Shown here piece after piece: positions 1-5,585 of a stretch of DNA of 12,282 nt; position 1 is the first letter of the stretch, and every line of letters begins with the position of its first letter. Origin of the DNA: QFOX01 sp044237845 (GTDB taxonomy: Bacteria; Pseudomonadota; Alphaproteobacteria; Rickettsiales; UBA3002). A model generated the notes under the pieces. The model had not been told where the DNA came from. It saw only the letters and a list, made by a program, of their open reading frames with translations, and searched no databases. Both the position numbers and the translations under genes were made by a program. The stretch covers positions 1-12,282 of the forward strand of contig JBIIEL010000044.1 in assembly GCA_044237845.1 (NCBI GenBank). Reading direction: 5' to 3'.

Positions 1-1
1 T

Positions 2-625
2 GGGCACTCGCTCAGTTTGCACAAGCCGCTGCGCATCAAGCAGGTGGGTGAGCGGCGTTTCTCAGTCGATGGCACACCGACGGATGCGGTGCTGGTCGGC
101 GTGATGGAAGTGCTGAAAGACAAGCGGCCGACGCTCATGCTCTCCGGCATCAACCGCGGCAGCAACCTCGCGGAGGACGTGACCTATTCCGGCACGGTGT
201 CGGCGGCGATGGAAGCCACGCTGCTCGAGATTCCCTCCATCGCGTTCTCAAATCAAATCAAAGGTGAAGTGAATTGGGACGTGCCGGAGAAATTCAATGC
301 CGATATTATTCGCATGTTGGCGGCGACCAATATTCCACATGACCGGCTGATGAATGTGAACTTTCCCGCCATGCCGGTGGATCAGGTGAAGGGTGTAAAG
401 CTTTGTCCGCAAGGCCGCCGACGGCTCGACGATAATCTCCATCGTCGCATCGACCCGCGCGGCCAGCACTATATCTGGATTGGTGGCCAGCGCACGGAAG
501 CGTTCCGCGACCATCCTGAATCCGACTGTGAGCAGATTGCTGCGGGTTATATCACCATCACTCCGCTCAGCCTCGATATGACGGATTATGCGCTGATGGA
601 CACGCTCGCGTCGGTGGTGAAGTAG
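2..625 (+). CDS. surE: 5'/3'-nucleotidase SurE, 5'-truncated by window edge
   Basis: SurE is a metal-dependent nucleoside-monophosphate phosphatase (survival protein E) of the cytoplasm. The reading frame is open from base 2, and its first codons read GHSLSLHKPLRIKQVGERRF, a typical internal SurE stretch. The true start, probably 45-50 residues further upstream, therefore lies outside the window, and the in-frame TTG at 17 is not a start. Family motifs seen are GTPTDAV and SGINRGSN followed by YSGTVSAAMEA; the Asn of SGIN is a metal ligand in the family. The N-terminal DD metal motif is not in the window. 207 residues are visible, against about 250 for the family. pcm follows on the same strand after about 87 bases, the classical surE-pcm-nlpD order of proteobacteria. 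Confidence 0.95.
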   Translation, partial: GHSLSLHKPLRIKQVGERRFSVDGTPTDAVLVGVMEVLKDKRPTLMLSGINRGSNLAEDVTYSGTVSAAMEATLLEIPSIAFSNQIKGEVNWDVPEKFNADIIRMLAATNIPHDRLMNVNFPAMPVDQVKGVKLCPQGRRRLDDNLHRRIDPRGQHYIWIGGQRTEAFRDHPESDCEQIAAGYITITPLSLDMTDYALMDTLASVVK

Positions 626-712
626 CTACAGCACGCGCGTATTCAACCTCAAAACCCCATTAAAACCGCGTTCGCGCTTTTGCGGCTGCTTGCGCTGTGT
701 AATGATAGCGCC

Positions 713-1423
713 ATGATGACGCGCGCAAGTTCGGCCAAGAAAAAACCTCATGCGATTCCCGGTGTTCACCCGGCGCTTTCGAACACGCAGGACGATTGGC
801 TGGCGGCGGAGAAAATTCGCCTGCTGATGGCGCTACGTAAGGCAGGTATTACGGATTTGCGTACACTCGGCGCGATTGAGAACGTGCCGCGCGAAGCCTT
901 TGTGGAAGACTCCTTCCGCGACCGCGCCTATGAAGATAACGCGCTGCCGATTGCGATGGAGCAAACCATCAGCATGCCGAGCATCGTGGCGATGATGACC
1001 CAAGCGCTCGACGTGCAGCCGAAACATTGTGTGCTCGAAATCGGCACGGGCTCCGGCTTTCAGGCGGCGGTGCTGGCCAAGCTCGCGCGCCGTGTGCACA
1101 CGATCGAGCGGCACGCGCCGCTGGCTGAGCTCGCGCGTAGCCGCTTTGAAACGCTGAAACTGCGCAATATCGATTCGCATGTGGCGGATGGCAGCAAAGG
1201 TTGGCCGCTCGCCGCACCGTATGAGCGGATTATTGTCACGGCGGCAGCGGATACGATTCCGCAGGCGCTGATGGCGCAACTGACCATTGGTGGGGTGATG
1301 ATTGTGCCAGTGGGGCCGCACGTGGCCGACCAGCAATTGCTGAAGCTCACGCGCGTAGCGGAAGACGAAGTTCGCAAAGAAGTGCTCTGCGCCGTGCGCT
1401 TCGTGCCGCTGGTGGGCGCTTAA
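713..1423 (+). CDS. pcm: Protein-L-isoaspartate O-methyltransferase
   Basis: Pcm transfers a methyl group from S-adenosylmethionine to L-isoaspartyl residues of aged proteins, starting their repair in the cytoplasm. The 236-residue product shows NVPREAFV, then the QTISMPSIVA segment, then the SAM-binding motif I VLEIGTGSGF (residues 107-116), and ends in AVRFVPLVGA, all as in E. coli Pcm. The frame extends upstream to a TTG at 680, but the ATG pair at 713/716 fits the family length better. Even so, the first ~30 residues (basic, AKKKPH) extend beyond the usual N-terminus. No strong ribosome binding site is seen. It lies between surE and the nlpD-like gene. Confidence 0.95.
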   Translation: MMTRASSAKKKPHAIPGVHPALSNTQDDWLAAEKIRLLMALRKAGITDLRTLGAIENVPREAFVEDSFRDRAYEDNALPIAMEQTISMPSIVAMMTQALDVQPKHCVLEIGTGSGFQAAVLAKLARRVHTIERHAPLAELARSRFETLKLRNIDSHVADGSKGWPLAAPYERIIVTAAADTIPQALMAQLTIGGVMIVPVGPHVADQQLLKLTRVAEDEVRKEVLCAVRFVPLVGA

Positions 1424-1540
1424 CAAATCTGAACATTCGTATAATAAGCCTGTGGCATTTTTCCTACTCATGCCCGTTGATTCATTGTTTTTAAAGTTAT
1501 CAGCCAATTATCGTTGCGTTCAGAATAGCTGTGTGTTACC

Positions 1541-1572
1541 TGTGGATGATACTAAGGATAAGTTGTGGATAA
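1541..1572 (-). promoter_or_regulatory. Pair of DnaA-box-like sites upstream of nlpD
   Basis: TGTGGATAA at 1564-1572 is the exact reverse complement of the consensus DnaA box TTATCCACA. TGTGGATGA at 1541-1549 has the same orientation and one mismatch, 23 bases away start to start. The exact box ends six bases before the predicted -35 of the nlpD-like gene, so DnaA could act here as a transcription factor. Whether DnaA binds is inference; two 9-mers can arise by chance in AT-rich DNA. Confidence 0.45.
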
Positions 1573-1577
1573 GCACT

Positions 1578-1605
1578 TTAACAATCCATAGTAACCTACT
1601 ATAAA
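1578..1605 (+). promoter_or_regulatory. Predicted sigma70-type promoter of nlpD-like gene
   Basis: TTAACA (1578-1583, one mismatch to TTGACA) is followed after 16 bases by TATAAA (1600-1605, one mismatch to TATAAT). Transcription would start near 1612, giving a leader of about 80 bases before the ATG at 1693. Confidence 0.5.
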
Positions 1606-1649
1606 AAGGGTGTTTTAAATAGCCCTAAGTCGCATCGGCACCAAGCAAG

Positions 1650-1690
1650 CGGTTGGGAAACCAACCGTACCACTTTTACGAAGGGGTTGG
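1650..1690 (+). promoter_or_regulatory. Leader hairpin with alternative SD-masking pairing
   Basis: CGGTTGG (1650-1656), a GAAA tetraloop (1657-1660) and CCAACCG (1661-1667) form a perfect 7-bp GNRA-capped hairpin. The same CCAACC (1661-1666) can instead pair with a second GGTTGG at 1685-1690, whose stem includes the end of the AAGGGG ribosome binding site (1681-1686). The two pairings exclude each other, so the leader could switch between an open and a masked Shine-Dalgarno. The complementarity is seen directly; the switching role is inference. Confidence 0.45.
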
Positions 1691-1692
1691 CC

Positions 1693-2319
1693 ATGCGCAT
1701 CTCTACCGCCGCGTTTTTGATGATTCTGACGACCGTATTCCTGTCCGGCTGTGCGCAACAGGGCAATATGGCATCGGTTGAAGACAAGGGAAGCCAGTCC
1801 TTCAGGCGTGAGGCCACGCAGCACGTGCGCAGCAGCATGGTCTACCAGCAGGAGGCGCCGGTGATGGAAGTGAAAGCGGAGCCGCTGCCTGCACCGCAAA
1901 AACAATCCTATATTCGCATCGCGGAATCGCCACGCTGGCAATGGCCGGTGGATGGCACGGTGACGGAGCGTTTTGGTCCGCAGCGCGAGGGCATTGCAAA
2001 TCAGGGCATCACCATCGCGGCCGCAGAAGGCACGCCGATTCGTGCCACGCAATCCGGCACTGTGGCATTTGTGGGAACGGGCGTGCGCGACTACGGGAAT
2101 ATGGTGATTCTGCGCCATGGCGATGGAACCCTGAGCGCCTATTCGCATCTGCGCGATGTGGCGGTGAAAAAGGGTGAAGCCGTGAAGGGCGGAAATGTGA
2201 TTGCAACCGTTGGCAAAAGCGGCAGCGCCAAAACGCCGCAGCTACATTTCGCGGTGCGCGAGGGCGAGCAGGCCATCGACCCGCTGAGCAAGCTGCCACA
2301 GCAGGTCGCTTCAAATTAA
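1693..2319 (+). CDS. NlpD-like lipoprotein with degenerate LytM (M23) domain
   Basis: The 208-residue product begins with a lipoprotein signal peptide (hydrophobic residues 6-17, lipobox LSGC with Cys20). A Pro/Ala/Lys-containing linker follows, then a LytM/peptidase M23 domain from WPVDG (residue 84) to the end. The zinc-binding HxxxD of active M23 enzymes reads NQGIT (N103, T107) and the HxH motif reads QLH (Q183, H185), so three ligand positions are changed, as in E. coli NlpD and EnvC. It is thus more likely an activator of N-acetylmuramoyl-L-alanine amidases in septal peptidoglycan splitting than a hydrolase. No LysM domain is recognisable, unlike E. coli NlpD. The ATG at 1693 has AAGGGG six bases upstream. 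surE-pcm context supports the NlpD assignment. Confidence 0.88.
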   Translation: MRISTAAFLMILTTVFLSGCAQQGNMASVEDKGSQSFRREATQHVRSSMVYQQEAPVMEVKAEPLPAPQKQSYIRIAESPRWQWPVDGTVTERFGPQREGIANQGITIAAAEGTPIRATQSGTVAFVGTGVRDYGNMVILRHGDGTLSAYSHLRDVAVKKGEAVKGGNVIATVGKSGSAKTPQLHFAVREGEQAIDPLSKLPQQVASN

Positions 2320-2354
2320 ATAGCATTTTTCTCTGAACACGGCATAAACGGCGC

Positions 2355-3794
2355 ATGACCTCACTCGTTTGGATGCGCCGCGATTTGCGGCTACACGACC
2401 ACGCCGCGCTGGCCACTGCGCTGATGGAGCAGGGGGCGGTGCAGCCCGTATTCGTGTTCGATCCGGATATCCTCGCGCGATTTACGAGCCCGGATGATCG
2501 TCGCCTCAGCTTCATCGCGGCAACGCTGTGCCACATCGACGCGTCGCTGAAGGCGCGCGGCGGCAGATTGCTGGTGCTTCATGGCCGCGCGGTGGAGGCC
2601 ATTCCCAAACTGGCGGCGGCTATTAGCGCAAAGAATATTTTTTATGCGGAAGATTTTGAGCCAGCGACCATCGCCCGCGATGCGGCGGTGAAGCAGCAAC
2701 TCACGGGGCATACGCGCTTTGTGCAGGTGCTTGACCACCTGATGTTGCACCCGAATGAAACCACCAAGGCGGATGGCACGGCCTATAAGGTCTTCACGCC
2801 GTATTATAAGCAGTGGCGTAGCCTCATCGGCCCCACGCAGCTTGCCGAATATGCAGTGAAAGATGCGGGGCGTTATGCCGATGCGGGGGGGCTCGCGACG
2901 CGGGCGGCGGTAGCTGGTTTGCAGGTGCTCTCGCTGGATGGCGGGGCGGCGGGGCTGCTGGATTCTATCGGCTATCATTATCAGGCAGATGCGCTGTGGA
3001 CGGTAGGCGATGCGCCTGCGCGCCTGCGGGAGTTTATTGCTACGCGCCTTGGCGGCTACAGCACGGCGCGCGATGTAATCGACCGCGTGGGCACTAGCCA
3101 GCTTTCGCCGTATCTGCGCTTTGGCCTTGTTTCCATCCGTGAATGCGTGCGCGCGGCGATGGATGCGGGCATTGGCGAGAAATGGATCAGCGAGTTGGGT
3201 TGGCGAGAATTTTATGCGTCGATCCTCTACCATTTTCCGGAGGTGGAGCGGCAGGAATTCACCGCGCATTACCGCGATGGCGCGATTCCGTGGAGCGACG
3301 ACGGCGCGCTCAAAGCCGCGTTTGAGCAGGGAAAAACCGGCTACCCCTTGGTTGATGCCGCGGTGCGCGAGTTGCTGACGACGGGCTATATGCATAACCG
3401 CGCGCGGATGATTGTGGCGAGTTTTGTCACGAAAGACCTGCTGCTCGATTGGCGCATCGGTGAGGCGTTTTTTGCGCAGCATCTCATGGATTATGAGCTG
3501 GCCAGTAATAATGGCGGCTGGCAATGGGCGGCCAGCACCGGCACGGATGCGGCGCCCTATTTCCGCGTGTTTAACCCGGTGTTGCAGAGCAGAAAGTTCG
3601 ACTCGGGGGGCAATTACATCCGCCGCTATGTGCCGGAATTGAAGGATATGCCTGCACGCGATATTCATGCGCCATGGGAGTCGCCGCTGACCAAACCGGC
3701 AGGCTATCCGTTGCCGGTAGTCGACCACGCCACCGCCAAAGCGCGCGTGGTGGCGCTATTCAAACAGGCAGGGATGACGAAGGGGTTAGCCTAG
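2355..3794 (+). CDS. phrB: Deoxyribodipyrimidine photolyase (class I CPD type)
   Basis: This 479-residue flavoprotein of the photolyase/cryptochrome family uses blue light to split cyclobutane pyrimidine dimers. It starts with the N-terminal Rossmann-type antenna domain (MTSLVWMRRDLRLHDH). The helical FAD domain follows, with ELGWREFY (W283, the dimer-contacting Trp of E. coli W277), GKTGYPLVDAAVREL, TGYMHNRARM and NNGGWQWAASTGTDAAPYFR. The electron-transfer Trp triad is conserved: W313, W366 and W389 keep exactly the 53/23 spacing of E. coli W306, W359 and W382. The length is normal. It follows the nlpD-like gene by 35 bases with no evident ribosome binding site or terminator between, and converges on galU. 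Its presence suggests a light-exposed habitat. Confidence 0.95.
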   Translation: MTSLVWMRRDLRLHDHAALATALMEQGAVQPVFVFDPDILARFTSPDDRRLSFIAATLCHIDASLKARGGRLLVLHGRAVEAIPKLAAAISAKNIFYAEDFEPATIARDAAVKQQLTGHTRFVQVLDHLMLHPNETTKADGTAYKVFTPYYKQWRSLIGPTQLAEYAVKDAGRYADAGGLATRAAVAGLQVLSLDGGAAGLLDSIGYHYQADALWTVGDAPARLREFIATRLGGYSTARDVIDRVGTSQLSPYLRFGLVSIRECVRAAMDAGIGEKWISELGWREFYASILYHFPEVERQEFTAHYRDGAIPWSDDGALKAAFEQGKTGYPLVDAAVRELLTTGYMHNRARMIVASFVTKDLLLDWRIGEAFFAQHLMDYELASNNGGWQWAASTGTDAAPYFRVFNPVLQSRKFDSGGNYIRRYVPELKDMPARDIHAPWESPLTKPAGYPLPVVDHATAKARVVALFKQAGMTKGLA

Positions 3795-3816
3795 CTGAAT
3801 TTATGTTCCGCAGCGC

Positions 3817-3841
3817 AAAATGTTTCGCGTGAAACATTTTT
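3817..3841. terminator. Palindrome, possible bidirectional terminator for phrB and galU
   Basis: AAAATGTTTC, the loop GCGT and GAAACATTTT form a perfect 10-bp stem ending in a T run on both strands. It sits between the convergent genes phrB and galU. The stem is AT-rich (only three G-C pairs), weak for an intrinsic terminator. The same bases form the parS-like site described separately. Confidence 0.45.
3821..3836. promoter_or_regulatory. parS-like centromere site
   Basis: TGTTTCGCGTGAAACA differs by one base (A to G at position 7) from TGTTTCACGTGAAACA, the ParB-binding parS consensus of bacterial chromosomes including alphaproteobacteria. It is intergenic. parS sites normally lie near the replication origin and load ParB for segregation. 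ParA/ParB genes are not in the window. The match is direct observation; function is inferred. Confidence 0.6.
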
Positions 3842-3906
3842 ACCAGTAAATATAGTTGGTTGGGAGTCTTCCTGGTAAGCCAGATGGTGTGTATAATCGT
3901 CGGCTT

Positions 3907-4782
3907 TTAGTTTTTTAGTAGCGCAGCAATACGTTCGCGGACGGTATCTGCCAGCTCAGGGCGGGCGAGGGCGAGGGCGATGTTGGCTTCGAGGTAACCT
4001 GCCACTTCCCCGCAATCGTAGCGCGTGCCTTCGAAGCGGTAGCCGTAGAAATCCGTGCGTCCGATTTCGCTGTTCAGTGCGTCCGTCAGCTGAATTTCGC
4101 CGCCCGCACCGCGCGCCTGATTCTCCAGCGTTTTGAAGATGGAGGGCTGCAAAATATAGCGGCCGATGATGGCGGTGGTGGAGGGCGCGACATCCGCCGC
4201 GGGTTTTTCGACAAGGCCGTTGGCTTTGAGAAGCACACCCTCGGTCGCGGTGGTGTTTAAAATGCCGTAGCTGCTGGTTCTTTCGCTAGCGACGTCCATC
4301 ACCGCCGCCATGTTGGCGGTGGGGGTGGCGGCGTGTGCTTCGATCATCTGCTTGAGGCAGGGGGTGCGGCCGTGAATCAAATCATCTGCCAGAATGACGG
4401 CGAAGGGCTCGTCACCCACCACGTCGCGCGCGCACCAGACAGCGTGGCCGAGACCAAGCGGCTCGCGCTGCCGCAAGTAAACAATGGAACCGACAGCAGG
4501 CAGCCAGTCAGATGCAGCGGCGAGGGCGGCCTTTTTCTCTTTTTCGTCGAGCGAACGTTCTAGCTCATACGAACGGTCGAAATGATTCTCGATGGTGTCT
4601 TTGTTGCGGCCGGTGACAAAAATAAATTGCTCGATGCCCGCGGCACGGGCCTCCTCGAATGCGTAATGAATCAATGGCTTATCGACAATCGGCAGCATTT
4701 CTTTGGGGCTGGATTTGGTCGCCGGCAAAAAGCGTGTGCCAAGGCCACCAACGGGGAAAACGACTTTGCGGATACGTGTCAT
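3907..4782 (-). CDS. galU: UTP--glucose-1-phosphate uridylyltransferase
   Basis: GalU makes UDP-glucose from UTP and glucose-1-phosphate for envelope polysaccharides. The 291-residue product shows the nucleotidyltransferase signature GGLGTRFLPATK (residues 12-23), PKEMLPIVDKPLIHYA, FVTGRNKDTIENHFD, the nucleotide-pocket segment FAVILADDLI and GEIQLTDAL. The frame is open further upstream, but the ATG at 4782 gives MTRIRKVVFPV, the normal start of the family; the extension (HTSCGFHLHF etc.) would run over the promoter region. A short AAGG lies just before this ATG. galU is divergent from rpmG, with 113 bases between the starts, and convergent with phrB. Confidence 0.95.
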   Translation of the reverse strand: MTRIRKVVFPVGGLGTRFLPATKSSPKEMLPIVDKPLIHYAFEEARAAGIEQFIFVTGRNKDTIENHFDRSYELERSLDEKEKKAALAAASDWLPAVGSIVYLRQREPLGLGHAVWCARDVVGDEPFAVILADDLIHGRTPCLKQMIEAHAATPTANMAAVMDVASERTSSYGILNTTATEGVLLKANGLVEKPAADVAPSTTAIIGRYILQPSIFKTLENQARGAGGEIQLTDALNSEIGRTDFYGYRFEGTRYDCGEVAGYLEANIALALARPELADTVRERIAALLKN

Positions 4783-4826
4783 AGGCCTTGATTTGCGCAG
4801 TCTGCCCGTAAAATGCAAATGAAAAC

Positions 4827-4868
4827 CACACGAAGTGTGTTGACAGGGGGCAAAAAATGCGTAAGAAA
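4827..4868 (+). promoter_or_regulatory. Predicted promoter of rpmG operon with overlapping inverted repeat
   Basis: A perfect -35 TTGACA (4840-4845) is followed after 17 bases by AAGAAA (4863-4868), a poor -10. Directly before it, CACAC-GAA-GTGTG (4827-4839) is a perfect 5-bp inverted repeat abutting the -35, which could be an operator. It lies in the divergent galU/rpmG spacer. Confidence 0.4.
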
Positions 4869-4895
4869 GCGCCCTCTTAATCATTCGAGGCAGTT

Positions 4896-5063
4896 ATGGC
4901 TAAAAAAGCAACCATTCTTGTGAAGCTGGAATCGACCGCTGACACGGGCTTTTTCTATGTGAAAAAGCGTAACCCGCGCAAGCAAACCGAGAAGCTGAAA
5001 TTCAACAAATACGACCCGATCGCGCGCAAGCATGTCGAGTTCAAAGAGACGAAGCTGAAATAA
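4896..5063 (+). CDS. rpmG: 50S ribosomal protein L33
   Basis: This 55-residue frame begins MAKKATILVKLESTADTGFF, continues YVKKRNPRKQTEKLKFNKYD and ends HVEFKETKLK, a clear match to bacterial L33. It contains no cysteine, so it is the zinc-free (C-) form. A GAGG motif lies five bases before the ATG. Its TAA stop overlaps the yajC start (TAATG, one shared base), so it appears to be the first gene of a rpmG-yajC-secD transcript. This links a ribosomal protein with Sec accessory genes, not an arrangement I know as standard. Confidence 0.96.
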   Translation: MAKKATILVKLESTADTGFFYVKKRNPRKQTEKLKFNKYDPIARKHVEFKETKLK

Positions 5064-5503
5064 TGCTGCGCGCGCTCACCCTAATGATTGCGATGCCTGG
5101 ATCGGCATTCGCACAAGCAGCGGCACCTGTTGCGGTTGACGCAGCGTCGCCGTTCGCGGGTCTTGCGCCGCTGGTGCTGATCTTTGGTATTTTCTATATC
5201 CTCCTCATTCGTCCGCAACAGAAGCGTATGAAGGAGCATCAGGCGATGCTCGGCGCGCTGGTGAAGGGCGACGAGGTGGTGACTTCCGGCGGTATCGTCG
5301 GTAAAGTGACCAAGGTAGAAGCGGGCGAGAATGTGGTCGTCGAAATCGCCAAGGGCGTGGAAGTGACTGTGGTAAAAGCGACCATCAGCCATGTGCTCGG
5401 CAAAACCCCGGTGAAGACTGCCGTGGTTGAGAAAAAGAAAAATCCGCACGTGAAGAACGACAATAGCGTGCCGAGCCGCGAGAACATCGCTAACGACAAC
5501 TAG
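5063..5503 (+). CDS. yajC: Preprotein translocase subunit YajC
   Basis: YajC is a small inner-membrane partner of SecDF at the Sec translocon. The 146-residue product has a hydrophobic N-terminal stretch (residues 1-18, signal-like), a main transmembrane segment (about 32-49, LAPLVLIFGIFYILLI), the family motif IRPQQKRMKEHQAML and then GDEVVTSGGIVGKV. A Lys/Asn-rich tail of about 25 residues makes it longer than E. coli YajC (110). The ATG at 5063 overlaps the rpmG stop; an internal ATG at 5084 is an alternative start, with no clear ribosome binding site for either. secD follows after 82 bases. Confidence 0.93.
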   Translation: MLRALTLMIAMPGSAFAQAAAPVAVDAASPFAGLAPLVLIFGIFYILLIRPQQKRMKEHQAMLGALVKGDEVVTSGGIVGKVTKVEAGENVVVEIAKGVEVTVVKATISHVLGKTPVKTAVVEKKKNPHVKNDNSVPSRENIANDN

Positions 5504-5545
5504 TTTTTAGTTGTTAGTCCTTACTCTTTAGTATTTTTCAAGCGC

Positions 5546-5557
5546 GCATGCGCATGC
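5546..5557. repeat. 12-bp palindrome GCATGCGCATGC in yajC-secD spacer
   Basis: A perfect 12-bp palindrome made of two GCATGC units lies in the 82-base spacer between yajC and secD, 28 bases before the secD ATG. It could be a protein-binding site or a small RNA structure, or chance. No role can be assigned. Confidence 0.35.
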
Positions 5558-5585
5558 TAGCAACATGCGTCTTAATGGAGTTGCT

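Larger units (their letters stand above)
1424..1692. other. Intergenic region between pcm and nlpD-like gene
   Basis: This 269-base gap is clearly AT-richer than the flanking genes. It holds two DnaA-box-like 9-mers (1541-1549 and 1564-1572), a sigma70-like promoter (1578-1605) and a transcribed leader with a GAAA-capped hairpin (1650-1667) just before the nlpD-like gene. A 44-codon ATG frame (1470-1604) exists but has no ribosome binding site and is not called. Confidence 0.7.

Noticed and set aside
833..1507. Long minus-strand open frame opposite pcm
   Set aside because: It is a shadow of the pcm coding frame, with His/Arg-rich composition and no family features.
1498..1517. TTATC-containing 9-mers as further DnaA boxes
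   Set aside because: TTATCAGCC and TTATCGTTG match only the first five bases of the box.
1470..1604. 44-codon ATG frame in the pcm-nlpD gap
   Set aside because: It has no ribosome binding site and overlaps the DnaA boxes and promoter; its composition (MPVDSLFLKL...) looks like chance.
1424..1692. This gap as the chromosomal replication origin itself
   Set aside because: Only two box-like sites, no clear DNA-unwinding repeats, and none of the usual origin neighbours (dnaA, hemE, parAB, gid genes) are present.
2391..3728. 445-codon minus-strand open frame opposite phrB
   Set aside because: It is an antisense artefact of GC-biased codons in phrB, Arg/His/Ile-rich without recognisable motifs.
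3892..3897. TATAAT on the plus strand just after galU's 3' end
   Set aside because: No -35 at proper spacing and no plus-strand gene follows; it would only transcribe antisense to galU.
4783..4884. N-terminal extension of galU
   Set aside because: The extra residues do not resemble GalU and would cover the divergent promoter region; ATG 4782 gives the family start.
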